Shown here in pieces: positions 1 to 10,205 of a stretch of 64,000 bases of DNA. A program made the translations under genes and the position numbers. This DNA is from Trissonchulus latispiculum (Eukaryota > Nematoda > Enoplea > Enoplida > Ironidae). Below the pieces are notes generated by a model. That model did no database searches and was not told the origin of the DNA. It was given only the letters and a program-made list of their open reading frames with translations. The stretch covers positions 82,618-146,617 of the forward strand of contig JASAND010007604.1 of NCBI GenBank assembly GCA_030248195.1, written 5' to 3'. Every line of letters begins with the position of its first letter. Position 1 is the stretch's first letter.

Positions 1-554
1 GGGGGGGGGGGGGGGATGGGAGGAGAGGGTGTGGGTTGGGGTGGGTAGATTTGTTGTTTGTTTGTTAGGATTTGATGTGGGGGGTTGTGATTTGATGTGG
101 GAAGAGGTGATGTGTGGAGAGAGTGGATTTGATGTGGAGAGAGGATGATTTGATGGGAGTGAGTTTTTGTTTTGTGTGTTGTGGTTTTTGGGTTGTGTTT
201 GTTTTGGTTTTTGGGTTGAGTGTGGTTTGTTTTGGTTGTGGGAGTGGTTTTGTGATTGTGTGTTTTGTGTTTGTTTGTGTTTGTCGGGTAGAGAGGGAGG
301 GAGAGTTTAGATGAGGAATTTTTGTTAGGGAGAAGGTATGAAAGACGTTGGATTTTGAAGAGAAGAGTATAGTTTTTTATTGTGAGGTTTTGATTTTTAG
401 AGATAGATTTTATGAAAGAGAGTATGTTTATAGTTTTTGGGAAGTTTGAGTATGATGAGTAATATGATTAGATTTTAGAGTAGTGACGTGATAGTATATT
501 TTTGTTTGTTTGTGAGATTTGATTTGAAAGGATAGTTGAGATTTTAGTATATAT
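1..554. other. Cytosine-depleted contig edge beginning with poly-G
   Basis: The stretch opens with 15 G and then contains only three cytosines in 554 bases (positions 285, 346 and 487). Each of the three is followed by G. From position 555 cytosine use is normal, so the change is abrupt. This is the pattern of strand-specific C-to-T conversion with protected CpG (bisulfite-type reads), and poly-G is a known two-colour sequencing artefact. A TG-rich low-complexity sequence is the alternative. No gene is called here; the open frame at 114-314 is a by-product of composition. Confidence 0.7.
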
Positions 555-3500
555 CTGAAATTGCGCAGCTATCAGTCACAGATTTTAGAATTTTTGTTGT
601 GGCATCCGACGTTTTCAGTGCTGACCAGACGTAGAATTAAGAAAAGCTTATTCGATTCGATTTTATCAACATTTTTATTAGCGTTTTGTAACTGACTGAA
701 GCGATTTAGAGTATTTGGCTAGATTCCGTTTATTTCGAGACCTACTGCGCAGATTTTGTAAGAATTTATGAGGCAGCAAACTTTTGTAGTGAGCTTAGAT
801 CTTGAGCTAAGCAAGCGGCGTTAGCAGATCAAGATACTAGAAGCGATCCGAGCTAAGTTAAGTTTGAGTTAATTCAGTTTTGAGTTACGGCGAGAAACAG
901 ATGCATTGCTGCGCAGTCTCGAGTTTGAAGTTTCTGAGATTTCACTGACGTATCTTAGATTGCCGTGCACCTCTTTCATGAGCATGAGTAGTTTGAGCTA
1001 GTTGCACCTGAGACAGTTTTTCTGTTAGTTTTGCCTTCAGATTAAGGCCTGATGTAGTTTTGCCTTCTGATTAAGGCCGGTGTTTGTCCTACGCTGCGGG
1101 TGTAGTGACCTGAGGTTTGGGACCTGCGGGTGTCCCCACTGTTTTGAGATTACGTTGTTCCAGTGCATCGAATTTGAGTTTTAGTTTCCCATAGGACTCT
1201 ATAAGAAAGTAAGTGCGCAAAGCCGATGTAGTACGGTAGAAAGGTCGTCAGTTCAGTAAGCCGTTCACCTTAAGTTTTACTGTAAATGACAGAATCAAGA
1301 ATCAAACTCTGAGCAATTTTAAGCTGAATTTTGCTAAGTATCTGCTCAGCGTAGAAGAATTTTCTTCCTGAATCGAGATGAGTGAGACTGTAGCAAGCGA
1401 ATTAGTCTAGCGCGTGATTTTCAAAACCGTTAGCAATTAGAAGACTGCCGCGTCGTAGCGTAGTGCAAGTTTGGAAATAAGAGTCAGAGTTGCAAGTTGT
1501 GGAAACGTTTGATAATTAAAAGCACTCGTTCGAGCGATTGACTTAGCATTTTAAATAATTCTGACTTTTAGGTACGCAAATTGCAAAGCGGTGTAATTTT
1601 TAGTTTTAATGCAAAATGAAAAACTTTCGCTAAGGCTGTTCAATTTTGAATTGAGGTTCTGACCATAGATCACATTCGAAAAGCAGAAATCGCAAGTAGA
1701 TTGAGTTGAGCAATTTAATACAGGGCGAGAATAAGTTCAGATCAGTTTTAACAAATGATTTCAAGTTTGAATACAGTAGCCATGTTTTATTCTCCAAACT
1801 TGGACTCAGAAAATAGGTGGTAAAGGGCCCATACTGCTTATTTGCTGGTGCAAAAGATTACCGAAAATTTTAAACTGTATTCTGACTTGATGTAACGGCG
1901 AACACTGAATGTGAGTGAACAAATTAGAATATCATTCAGAATATAAATTGGCTAGCAAGCCTTTAAAGCAATTTATGCTGAAGCTGAAGAGACTGGTTAA
2001 TACATGAGCAGCGTTTTGAAAATGCTTGAATAATTTGAAAACTCGAAAATCTAATGAAAACTAATTGTCGCTCAATGGTTCTACATGGACGGGACTGCGC
2101 AAATTTTGTGCAAGAACAATAGCATTATTTTCGGAATACAGCATTAATTAGTCTAGTAGAGATAATTTTGCGCAGTGCGTTAATTTTTAAATAGGAGAGG
2201 TTGATGTAAGAGCCCTGACAAGGATTTCCAGGTTTTATCCTTGGCCAACTATCCTTATCAGATGGTCTTACGGTAGTAAGGGTAAACGTAAATGAAGAAT
2301 AATTTGTGAAGTTGTGTATACGTGATTGTCCCGTGTTCCTAATTAACGAAGGTGTTTCTGTGTACGGTGTATTTTTGTAGTGATTTATATTTTAATCTAT
2401 TACTCACAATTTCGTTGTATTTTTATTGGAAATCAGAATTTTAAAATTGGGAATTGAGTAATTTGTCAAAAGTTTTGCTTTTTGCTTAAGGTCCTAAGCT
2501 TATCACTTCAACACAGAGTCTTGAGTCGCAGAGTCTAGGGTTAGGCTCCACGGATTACTTGCACGGTAGTGAGGCAACTGCAATTGAGATATCGTAAGTT
2601 AGCTCGCCTGACCGATCCTGACAGGTTCGTACAACCTCCCCACATGGTGACGAAATGTTTGACGACGCACAAGCTGGAACTGGCTGAATGTTGCTATGCC
2701 CCAGACCAGTAGCACCCAGCGCGTCCCTGCTGATCGGCGGCATTCGAGACTTTTTGAGTGATCTAACAGTTAGCCACATCCATACAAGCTTTCGTTTTTG
2801 CCGCCCTGACTCCGTAACTTGCTAACCGTCGGTTTCCGCAATAAGCTCTGGAACTTCCAAACAGACTTTGTTTCGTATATATAAGAATATATTTTGTACT
2901 GAAATAGCTAATATAATTTTACCGCGCAAGCAGTCAGACCCATATTATGTAGACTTTCTTATTGCAGACGTACGTAAATAATTAATGCAGTCAATTCAGA
3001 AAGTTTCCATAAATCTTACTCTTAAGCTCTAATTGCCAGACTCACTAGGATCCAAACTTTCTAAAATTTTTGAGTTTTGTATAATCTGCAGGAGCCAAAA
3101 AATTATTGCTTTGATCGAGAACTGTAGAATAAAATTAGATAAGCTTTCCCCAGGCAATATTTCTAAATTAGCTCAATTTATCGGAAGTTAGCTACCTACG
3201 TATGAGTTCCACTACTAGACCATTACGTAATACAGTTATACTGATCTAATTGATAACCGTAACGGTTTAAAAATTTGAATACGTATGCATCATAAATCAT
3301 AATGTATCATAACGTATCATAAACTTTACCATCTAAATGGCTGCAAGTAATTTTGGTGTCACGGGGTAACAACATTTTTGATTTGTGTTCAAAAATTTAG
3401 TTAATTTTACAATGGTGTTATTGTAAATTGGTGCACGAAAAAATACGAATTTAGGATGTTCTAGCAGGGTTTGTTTGTACAGCAGTAAAACAGTACGTAA

Positions 3501-5128
3501 CAGAATTCGTAATGTTTGGCTACCTCGTGTCTGATCTGCAGGGTCCAGCTAAGTCCAAGTTGAAGTGCCCAGAATGAGCAGTTAATGGAAAATTTTAGCC
3601 ATTCGAAAAATTAGTTCTGAAGAAGGCAAGTACGTATATTCAGTGTTCATACGTATACGTGATAAATAACAATAAATAATTGATAACAGATAATAATTGA
3701 TAAATAATAAATTCATGCTACACAGCACTAAATTCTAAGTTTATTAATGTAATAATGATTCCCGTCTCTAATGATAAGTAAAGTTTACCAATCAAAATTG
3801 GCTCAGTTTGGACATATTTGTTATTCCAAATACCGTTTTCCAATTTCTAGATATATAGATACTGCGGTGAGAAGCGCTTAAAACCAGCAGAAACCAGAAA
3901 CATATAAATGTAGTTTACCTAGTCCGATCATTTTACTTTCTCCATAAGGTTTGCGTCATGTACTGGATATTGGGCACTTTCTAAATTGGTAAATAAAAAT
4001 AAGTGAGCAGCGTTTTTATTTTCAGCAGATCTGCATTAAAGTTTGCCTTTATATTAAGGTACTATGAAAGTGTTATAAATAATTATAAATATACGTACTC
4101 AACATTTTTAAATTAACTTCTCATTAAAGTGAAGTTCCATCTCAGGTTTTGGTGATATTATGATGAATGTAAGAAAAGAACTAAGAAATTCAGTGAGTTA
4201 TTTCGGACTTAAACTTTGAACACAAATTCAAAAACAAAGGCTCAAATTCTAACTCTTATAACTTTCTATTCTTTGGCCACATTCATTCAACAAACTTGAA
4301 TACTAACGATTAAAGAAAATAATCAAAATACAAAAAATGATAAACTTATCTGGAATGTTAACGTGAATCGGATTTCCGGAATGGAATAAGTGGGAATGTA
4401 AAGAGGGAATGGTGGGCGCAACAGCTCAGTAGATCAAAGACAAAATAAACTGGGATTGCCGTAGCTGTTCTTTGCCAACTGCGCAGGGCGCCTGTTTCCG
4501 GTCTTTGGGAACATAAGCTTTCTCCGCCCAGGAGGGCGTCATTTTTCGCAACAGGGGAGAGACAAGAATTATGTAAAGTTAAATTTTAAATTACAAAATT
4601 TTCTAAATTGCTGCTGTTTAATTAAACGGTTAAGTTGGATTTAGTAAGGAAGAAAGTTGAATTTTTCAGTAAAAATCTGCAAGTAAAATTTTTCGCTCAA
4701 AGCACCCCCTCAATTTGCCAGAAAGTTGCCAAAAACCTAATTGCCTAATTTGTTCCGGCCCAGTTTCTGTTCTTTTAGGTGTCATTCCAATTAAAAAGCC
4801 TAATTTGTAACACAAAACTTAAATTGCCAGCTAGAATTATATGCCCAATACTAAAGTTTTGGCAAAAATTTTAGTGCACAGCTTACGTATACATAGATGT
4901 TTATATATTAGCCGCAAGCATTCGTACGTAGTAATTATATACAAGCAGTAAGGATGCTAATACATATGGACATAGGTATACACAAACATATAATAGTCCA
5001 CATAGGCATTGAATACATACCAGCATATCATGTGTACACATACACAGCAACACTTCGACTTAGCACACTAAGCACACACAACCACTCCCAGTTGCTATAA
5101 CACTTCATTTTAGCAGTTCTCATTTTAA
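555..5128. other. Non-coding stretch, no gene recognised
   Basis: No convincing coding region was found on either strand. Visible structure is limited to two adjacent small hairpins around 1032-1080 (GCCTT...AAGGC, repeated about 30 bases apart), a hairpin near 2218-2252 (CAAGGAT...ATCCTTG), a recurring GCGCA motif between 560 and 2180, and AT-rich simple sequence near 3290-3320 and 3660-3715. It may be the upstream part of the element that follows, but no terminal repeat joins them. Confidence 0.4.
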
Positions 5129-5202
5129 GCCCCAGTGGCGCAACGGTTAGCATTTTGGTCCCATAAACGGACGATCCCGGATCGAATCACAGTACCGACA
5201 GA
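5129..5202 (+). repeat. tRNA-derived SINE or degenerate tRNA
   Basis: The sequence has a tRNA-like A box (TGGCGCAACGG followed by TTAGC) and, about 45 bases later, a B-box-like GGATCGAATCA, the spacing of an internal RNA polymerase III promoter. The acceptor stem does not pair and the anticodon arm is imperfect, so a SINE head or pseudo-tRNA is more likely than a working tRNA. Confidence 0.55.
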
Positions 5203-5900
5203 CAGCACATTCTTTTTCCATCTTTCGTTGGGGATAAAACAGAAACAGAAATAATTTATCTTGACCCATTTTTTGTTTGCTACTTTGTCGTTTTATTACC
5301 GTGTCGCTTTGTAGTGCTTGCTTATCCTTACCTTTTGTTTGTTACTGTTGTTTGTTTGAAACAGGAGTTTCAACTTCTGAAGGGGTGAGTGATGTCACAG
5401 GTGTAAAATTCATAGGTAAAAGCATAGCTAAATAATTTACTTTTAGTAATGGAAATTAATTGTAGTATAGAATTATTAATTTTGGTTATTAAACACTACC
5501 TAAAAGGGTACGTACCTAAAAGCTTTATTTCTTGAAATTATTCTAAGTCCCAATTTTCGTTAATAGGACTTAACTTTCTTCATGGGTTCATATGGTAGTT
5601 CGTAGGCAGGCTGAAGCTAGTAGTATCTTACGTAAAAGCAAGAGTTGCTGACGTTTTCTTTGGCTGGTTAGTCGTGACTTTGCTAGTTCTTGGAATTGTA
5701 GCTTTGCCTGACAGTTGATAGATATTTTGTTCCAATTTTCGGGTTTTTACGTTTCCTTTAATTTACGAAACAAGCTGAAGTATGAGTCAAAGCTTCGTCA
5801 GAGAAAGGCTTGAAAGAGACCGACTGAGTTTTTATACTTTTTGATGAAAAGAGCCTTCGACTTTTCGACAGCACGTAATTAGAAAAGAGGTTTACGGTAA
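5203..5900. other. Non-coding stretch upstream of the NADAR element
   Basis: No gene is seen. The region is moderately AT-rich, without long repeats that I could match elsewhere in the window. An E-box CACGTG at 5901-5906 lies just at its end, ahead of the TATA box. Confidence 0.4.
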
Positions 5901-5936
5901 CACGTGAGAGGCGGAGCTAGCTGAAGTATAAAAGCT

Positions 5937-5944
5937 TGTGTTTT
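5937..5944 (+). promoter_or_regulatory. TATA box, likely promoter of the multi-ORF element
   Basis: TATAAAAG lies in a GC-richer setting, with CACGTG about 30 bases upstream and a TCATTG initiator-like sequence about 20 bases downstream. The first long frame of the element opens about 400 bases further on and every gene of the block is on the same strand, so this is the best candidate for a shared start of transcription. This is inferred from spacing only. Confidence 0.5.
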
Positions 5945-6537
5945 GAGTCATTGTTGGTGGTGTGCTGTTGCTGGTTGCTAGTTGCCTTGACTTTGTCTGT
6001 ACCCGTGAACTGAACTCTATATCTTGTCTTTGTTATAACCTGCCCTCTGCTTCATAGTAAAAGCCTAGTATTCACTGATGCCTAAGACGAGCAACGATCC
6101 ACAACCCTAACCGTCATAAGGCCTACACGGACCAGATTTCCACGCTTCCACATCAGAACTTTTGAAGGACCTCAAGGCCTCGTGACACCTGTATATGACT
6201 TGTCCTTCGGCTCCTTTATTGGTAAAAAACGAACGCGAGGTTATTTTACAGAGATTAGCTCCTTCAGTTTTGCTGCAAAAATTTACGGACGCCATTGTAT
6301 CCCCTGCATCTTCGCCCCGTGGGTCTCTGTTATATGATCCTACACCGGAGGAAGAGTCTAAATAGAAATAGGATGTTTGGTGTTATGCATGTGTTGGTGT
6401 ATGTTGTGTTTGTCGTGTTTATTATGTCTTTTTATTCTAGACAAGTTGTGTGTATCCAAGAAACTCTCGTCCCAACACGTGTAAGGTTATTCGGTGGGTT
6501 ATTTATTTTTCTATATTTTCTGAATTGTATATGTATA

Positions 6538-7620
6538 ATGTCTGATCGTTTGGCGTATTCGCAACAAATGGTGGCTGCACGTCGGCATCTGGTGGGGTAT
6601 ACCCCTCCGCGCCTGGGGTTTCCCCCGATGAGGTATCCCATTCGTCCGGAGTTGCTTTCTCCAGAAACTAATTTTCCTAGATTTGTTTCAAACGTTGAAT
6701 TTCCAAATTATTCCGAATTCCCAGTTACCCACGACTACCAGTCCTTGCATTACTCGGAACCTGAATTGGGAGTTTATTCTATATTTGACCATCCACTCCG
6801 TTTTACTAGACATAGATCAACCTCTTCTTCTTCGGTGTCACCTCCCCCTTCTTATGAGTCCTCTCAAAGTTTCTCTACCACGACGTCTCAAAATTTGCCA
6901 AATTCTACCTCCAGTACGGTAAACCGACCTCCTGTTTCTATTTGGATGTCTGATCCTTCTTCCGGATCCACCTCTCCTCCCCGATCTGTAAATTATTATT
7001 ATGATTCAATTCCAACCATGTTGTCCTCCCCAAATTCTACTTGGGACACCTATTCTATAGATGGGTATCTACAACCTCGTTACCCTGCCGGGGCTGGGAG
7101 GTCCCCGACGCGTTATTCTTTACCACCAAATTTTCACCCCTTTTTACTTTCAAGGGAGGTTCAAACGTATGTCCCCTCAGTTTCTGTTCCCCTTGCTCCT
7201 CCTCCGCGTCCTCCACGAGCCGGAGCACCTCCAGCTCCTAACGCTATTCGTTTCCCTGCACTGATACCGCCGGGAGGCTCGGTTAATGCTTGCACAGTCA
7301 ACTTGTTTCAATTACCGTGGGGCCACCGGTTGGTAGCAAATTCTCCACGTTATGCTCGTCCGGGTATTTGTTCTCAGTGTGGGCAGCCGGCAGCACGTTC
7401 GTATCAAAGAGGGGATATTTTCATGTCTACCCCCCCCCCCCCTGGCTTTTTGGATGAAACTTTTACGGGGTCGCCATATAACAGTTCATCTGAAAATTCT
7501 CGTATTTTGGCTGAGGCCATAGTTTCGGATGTCTCGTTTTGGCGTTGGGACCCTGTTGATAGATGCCTTCGTCCCCAAAATCCTATCCCCAAAAGGGTTA
7601 AAATAATGCTGGCTGTGTAG
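6538..7620 (+). CDS. Proline/serine-rich protein A with CxxCGQ...WxWD...CLRP module
   Basis: Unrecognised family. I chose the ATG at 6538 (about 360 residues) because the product then begins MSD, exactly as its downstream paralogue does. The frame is open further upstream (in-frame ATG at 6334), where it encodes a hydrophobic stretch, so a longer membrane-anchored form is possible. The body is rich in Pro, Ser and Tyr and looks disordered. The C-terminal part carries CSQCGQPAARSYQRG, then FWRWD and CLRPQ. Three cysteines at conserved spacing suggest metal binding, but no known domain is assigned. A run of 11 C at about 7432-7442 encodes a proline tract and is a likely indel site. First gene of the element. 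Confidence 0.65.
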   Translation: MSDRLAYSQQMVAARRHLVGYTPPRLGFPPMRYPIRPELLSPETNFPRFVSNVEFPNYSEFPVTHDYQSLHYSEPELGVYSIFDHPLRFTRHRSTSSSSVSPPPSYESSQSFSTTTSQNLPNSTSSTVNRPPVSIWMSDPSSGSTSPPRSVNYYYDSIPTMLSSPNSTWDTYSIDGYLQPRYPAGAGRSPTRYSLPPNFHPFLLSREVQTYVPSVSVPLAPPPRPPRAGAPPAPNAIRFPALIPPGGSVNACTVNLFQLPWGHRLVANSPRYARPGICSQCGQPAARSYQRGDIFMSTPPPPGFLDETFTGSPYNSSSENSRILAEAIVSDVSFWRWDPVDRCLRPQNPIPKRVKIMLAV

Positions 7621-7793
7621 AATTTTCTGTTATATGTGTACGTACGTATTGTTTTCTTAGGTTGTGTGTTTATACTAATTCATTTGTATTATTTGGTTAT
7701 TTCGCATGATCAGGGGTTTATTTTAAAATTTATTTGAAAAGATTTAATATGTTTCTCTGAGATTTCATAAAATTTTGTTGAATTTATACTTTG

Positions 7794-7798
7794 TTTAG
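7794..7798 (+). promoter_or_regulatory. Candidate 3' splice site upstream of protein B
   Basis: TTTAG after a T-rich run, 82 bases before the ATG of B. The corresponding TTTAG before the next gene is at 8744-8748, followed in both cases by TAAA and similar leader sequence. Repeated spacing in the two leaders suggests a shared leader signal; splicing is inferred only. Confidence 0.3.
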
Positions 7799-7879
7799 AT
7801 AAATCAAATTGCCTTCCAGTGTTCCTCTGGTGCGCCCATCAGTGCCCTCGGTCTGTACGTTTTCAACGAATTGTTTCAA

Positions 7880-8659
7880 ATGTCAGATCAATCTCCATCT
7901 GTTTCCCGAGCGATTGAGGTGGTCTCGGACCATGATTCTTCTGTTGAGGTTGTGGATCAAAGTTCTCCGCCAGCCCTCCCTGTAGAAAGAAATTTTGCTC
8001 CGGTGGTCACCACCACAATTTCGGCGTCTTCATCATTGCCAAATTTGCCGATTCTTCAGAGGGCACCTCATGTTCGCCACAATTTTCTCCAGGGACATTC
8101 TTACCCTATCCCGATTCGACCGAGACAACCAATTGGGGATTTTACCCCACCAAGACATTTCATGCCAAATTTTTCGCCACCCTTTGCTCCGCGTGTGGTC
8201 CGTCCGGGGGCGCCTCCTCAAGGGACTCCGGTCCATATTGTGGTTAGGTACCCAATACCTGTTGGGCGCGTGCATCCTTATTTGGTGCCTCGTCCCGTGA
8301 TGCCACGACCGCCGCCTACACGGCCACCTCCGGGGGTCCCAAATATTATCGCCTTGCATCAAACCCCGCAGGGGTACATTTCTGGGCCTATTTCGCCGGA
8401 ATTTGCCAGAATAGATAATTGTCCAACCTGTGGTCAACGGGCTCCGCGTGTCTTTCACCGTGGGGAATTCACCATGATGTACCATGGTTCGGGTGTTACC
8501 ACTAATACCAGATTTGGAATACCGGGAAACCCTCGTCCACTCCATCCAGCTTATGGATCGGACACCTCTTATTGGTGGTGGGACATTTCTAATCAGTGCT
8601 TGCGCCCTCGGGGTGAGCCAGTATTGGAGGAACACTGGACGCCCAAACTTTGTCTTTAA
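7880..8659 (+). CDS. Proline-rich protein B, paralogue of protein A
   Basis: About 259 residues from the ATG at 7880 (MSDQSPS...). The N-terminal half is acidic/Ser-rich, the middle is very rich in Pro, Arg and aromatic residues. The C-terminal module repeats that of protein A: CPTCGQRAPRVFHRGEF, then YWWWD and CLRP. This places A and B as products of a tandem duplication within the element. The spacer before B (7621-7879) and the spacer after B share a TTTAG followed by TAAA and, further on, TGTTCCT, so the duplication probably included the 5' leader, and TTTAG may act as a 3' splice site. Function unknown. Confidence 0.65.
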   Translation: MSDQSPSVSRAIEVVSDHDSSVEVVDQSSPPALPVERNFAPVVTTTISASSSLPNLPILQRAPHVRHNFLQGHSYPIPIRPRQPIGDFTPPRHFMPNFSPPFAPRVVRPGAPPQGTPVHIVVRYPIPVGRVHPYLVPRPVMPRPPPTRPPPGVPNIIALHQTPQGYISGPISPEFARIDNCPTCGQRAPRVFHRGEFTMMYHGSGVTTNTRFGIPGNPRPLHPAYGSDTSYWWWDISNQCLRPRGEPVLEEHWTPKLCL

Positions 8660-8931
8660 AACGAATTTTTATTTGCTTTTATAAAATTTGGCTAATTTTG
8701 TTTTATGCATGTTTACACGTTACTAATGCATTATTGTTTTGTGTTTAGGTAAAAATTGGTTGTGTTCCTACGGGCCTATGTCAGTTCACCAGTGAATCCT
8801 GTGGTATTTGTTTTGTGTCTGTAATTTAGTTTTGTTGTTCTGTGGGTATAGGTGTAGTTTTATTTTCCTTTCGTAGTGAAAATTTCGATAACTTTTGATT
8901 TTTAATTTAAAATTTTCTGCAAATTTGGGTA

Positions 8932-9333
8932 ATGCAACGTGACTCGGATCAGTCAGAGGAGCCGGATGCTCCTGGAGGTAGTGCTCAGCAGGCGGAATCT
9001 GCTCAGGAAGAGGACGATCAGCCCTCCACAGTCCAAATTTATCTCGAAGCCGAACTTGAGAGGGCTAAGGCTTCGACGTCGTCTTCTCCGGGGTGCTCTA
9101 TGTGGGGTCGAGCCGCCAGTGACGCTACCCTCAATCTGACGCAGGCGTTTCCCCCTAACCTGTCGAAGACCCCGCGTCTGCGCCGTTGTGCGGGCAACGG
9201 TTCTTCGTCAGGTTCAGCGGTGGATCCTGTTCTGCGTCGTGCAGCAGAGGCAGCAGCGAGGTCCTCAAAGGAGCCCAAGACCAACACCCAAACAATTCTC
9301 CCCTCACCAGAGATGATTTGGATGAAAATTTGA
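8932..9333 (+). pseudogene. First piece of the broken NADAR polyprotein tract
   Basis: Begins at ATG 8932 with an acidic, Gln/Glu/Ser-rich N-terminus (133 residues) and ends at a TGA. An open frame one base back (-1) overlaps it from 9186 at latest and carries on with protein-like sequence. The two therefore look like one protein divided by a -1 shift. Whether this is a programmed frameshift, an indel in the genome or an assembly error cannot be settled from sequence; the overlap contains an AAAA run just before the TGA but no classical slippery heptamer that I could place in frame. Unrecognised domain. Confidence 0.5.
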
Positions 9334-10190
9334 GGCATAGGGAAATTCACCCTGTGACAATCCCGGCTTTCATTGAATCCCAGGAACTCAAAAATTGGGA
9401 GGCCGCTGTGCAGAAAAGGGCAAGGGAGCCGAGTAGTTTAAAACCTCGAGATTCTCGTGACACTATCGCGATAATTTCTAGGCTCCAGCAGCTCTACGCC
9501 AAGGTTCAGGACATCTATAAAATGGCAGATAGTGCTCGTTTTTTGACTCTCTCCTACGTGAAACATCAAGGTTCATTCCCAGACTCGTCTACTGGACCAG
9601 CCCTCTCCATCTTGTTGATTGCAGTCCCGGCCCATCCGCTCAAATTTTCTACTGAAATTGATCCACTTTGTTTGTATGCTCCTAGCCAATGTACGCACGA
9701 TCCAAATTTCAAGGTTTTTATGTTTTTGATTCCTCGAATTTATATGGATATCCCTTCTTGGTCCCTCATCAGATACGGCTTGCAGCCTATCCTGTACAAC
9801 ACGCCTTTTCCAATTTTTGCTATAGGTGCTGTTGATACGGTCCGGACTCTGTACACGACCTTGGGCATCGATGCTAGAAATTCCATCGTTGATTTGAATC
9901 ATCTTGCCGACTACATTGCGGAGCGGCCCTTGTCTTCTGGTCTTCGTCAGCGGGGTCCATGTCATCGGAAAGGCCCGCATATTTGGAATACTAAGGGTGA
10001 TCCTCAAAAGGGTATCTCCTCATATCCGGCGAAGCCGCCGTCTCCTGGCACGAGATTGGATCGGCCTTTCAAGTGGTTTCAGGAGACTCTTTTGCAGTAC
10101 CCTCCGGACAGAGTTCGTCGCTCCTATCTTTCTGATAATTCTGTCACTCCTTTACAGGAAGAAATTGTTCTAGAGTACGGGCTGGTCTAG
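9312..10190 (+). pseudogene. Second piece of the broken tract, unknown domain
   Basis: Open in frame through 10190. There is no good ATG at its beginning, which supports continuation from the piece upstream by a -1 shift. The boundary given is approximate. About 290 residues, with a well-mixed composition (helical segment near QELKNWEAAVQKRAREP, aromatic and Pro-rich later parts) resembling a folded domain. It ends at TAG 10188-10190, and the next piece resumes in the same frame 15 bases later. No family recognised. Confidence 0.5.
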
Positions 10191-10205
10191 ATTAGGGATA
10201 CGTAT

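Noticed and set aside
114..314. Open frame on the + strand in the first 320 bases
   Set aside because: It arises from TG-rich, cytosine-free sequence with no stop codons by composition; no protein-like features.
2555..2779. 74-codon frame on the - strand
   Set aside because: No recognisable domain or splice context; a chance frame in locally GC-richer DNA is as likely.
6107..6295. 62-codon frame on the - strand before protein A
   Set aside because: No domain, and it lies in the leader of the + strand element.
8033..8635. 200-codon frame on the - strand
   Set aside because: Lies opposite protein B, whose paralogy with protein A confirms the + strand as coding.
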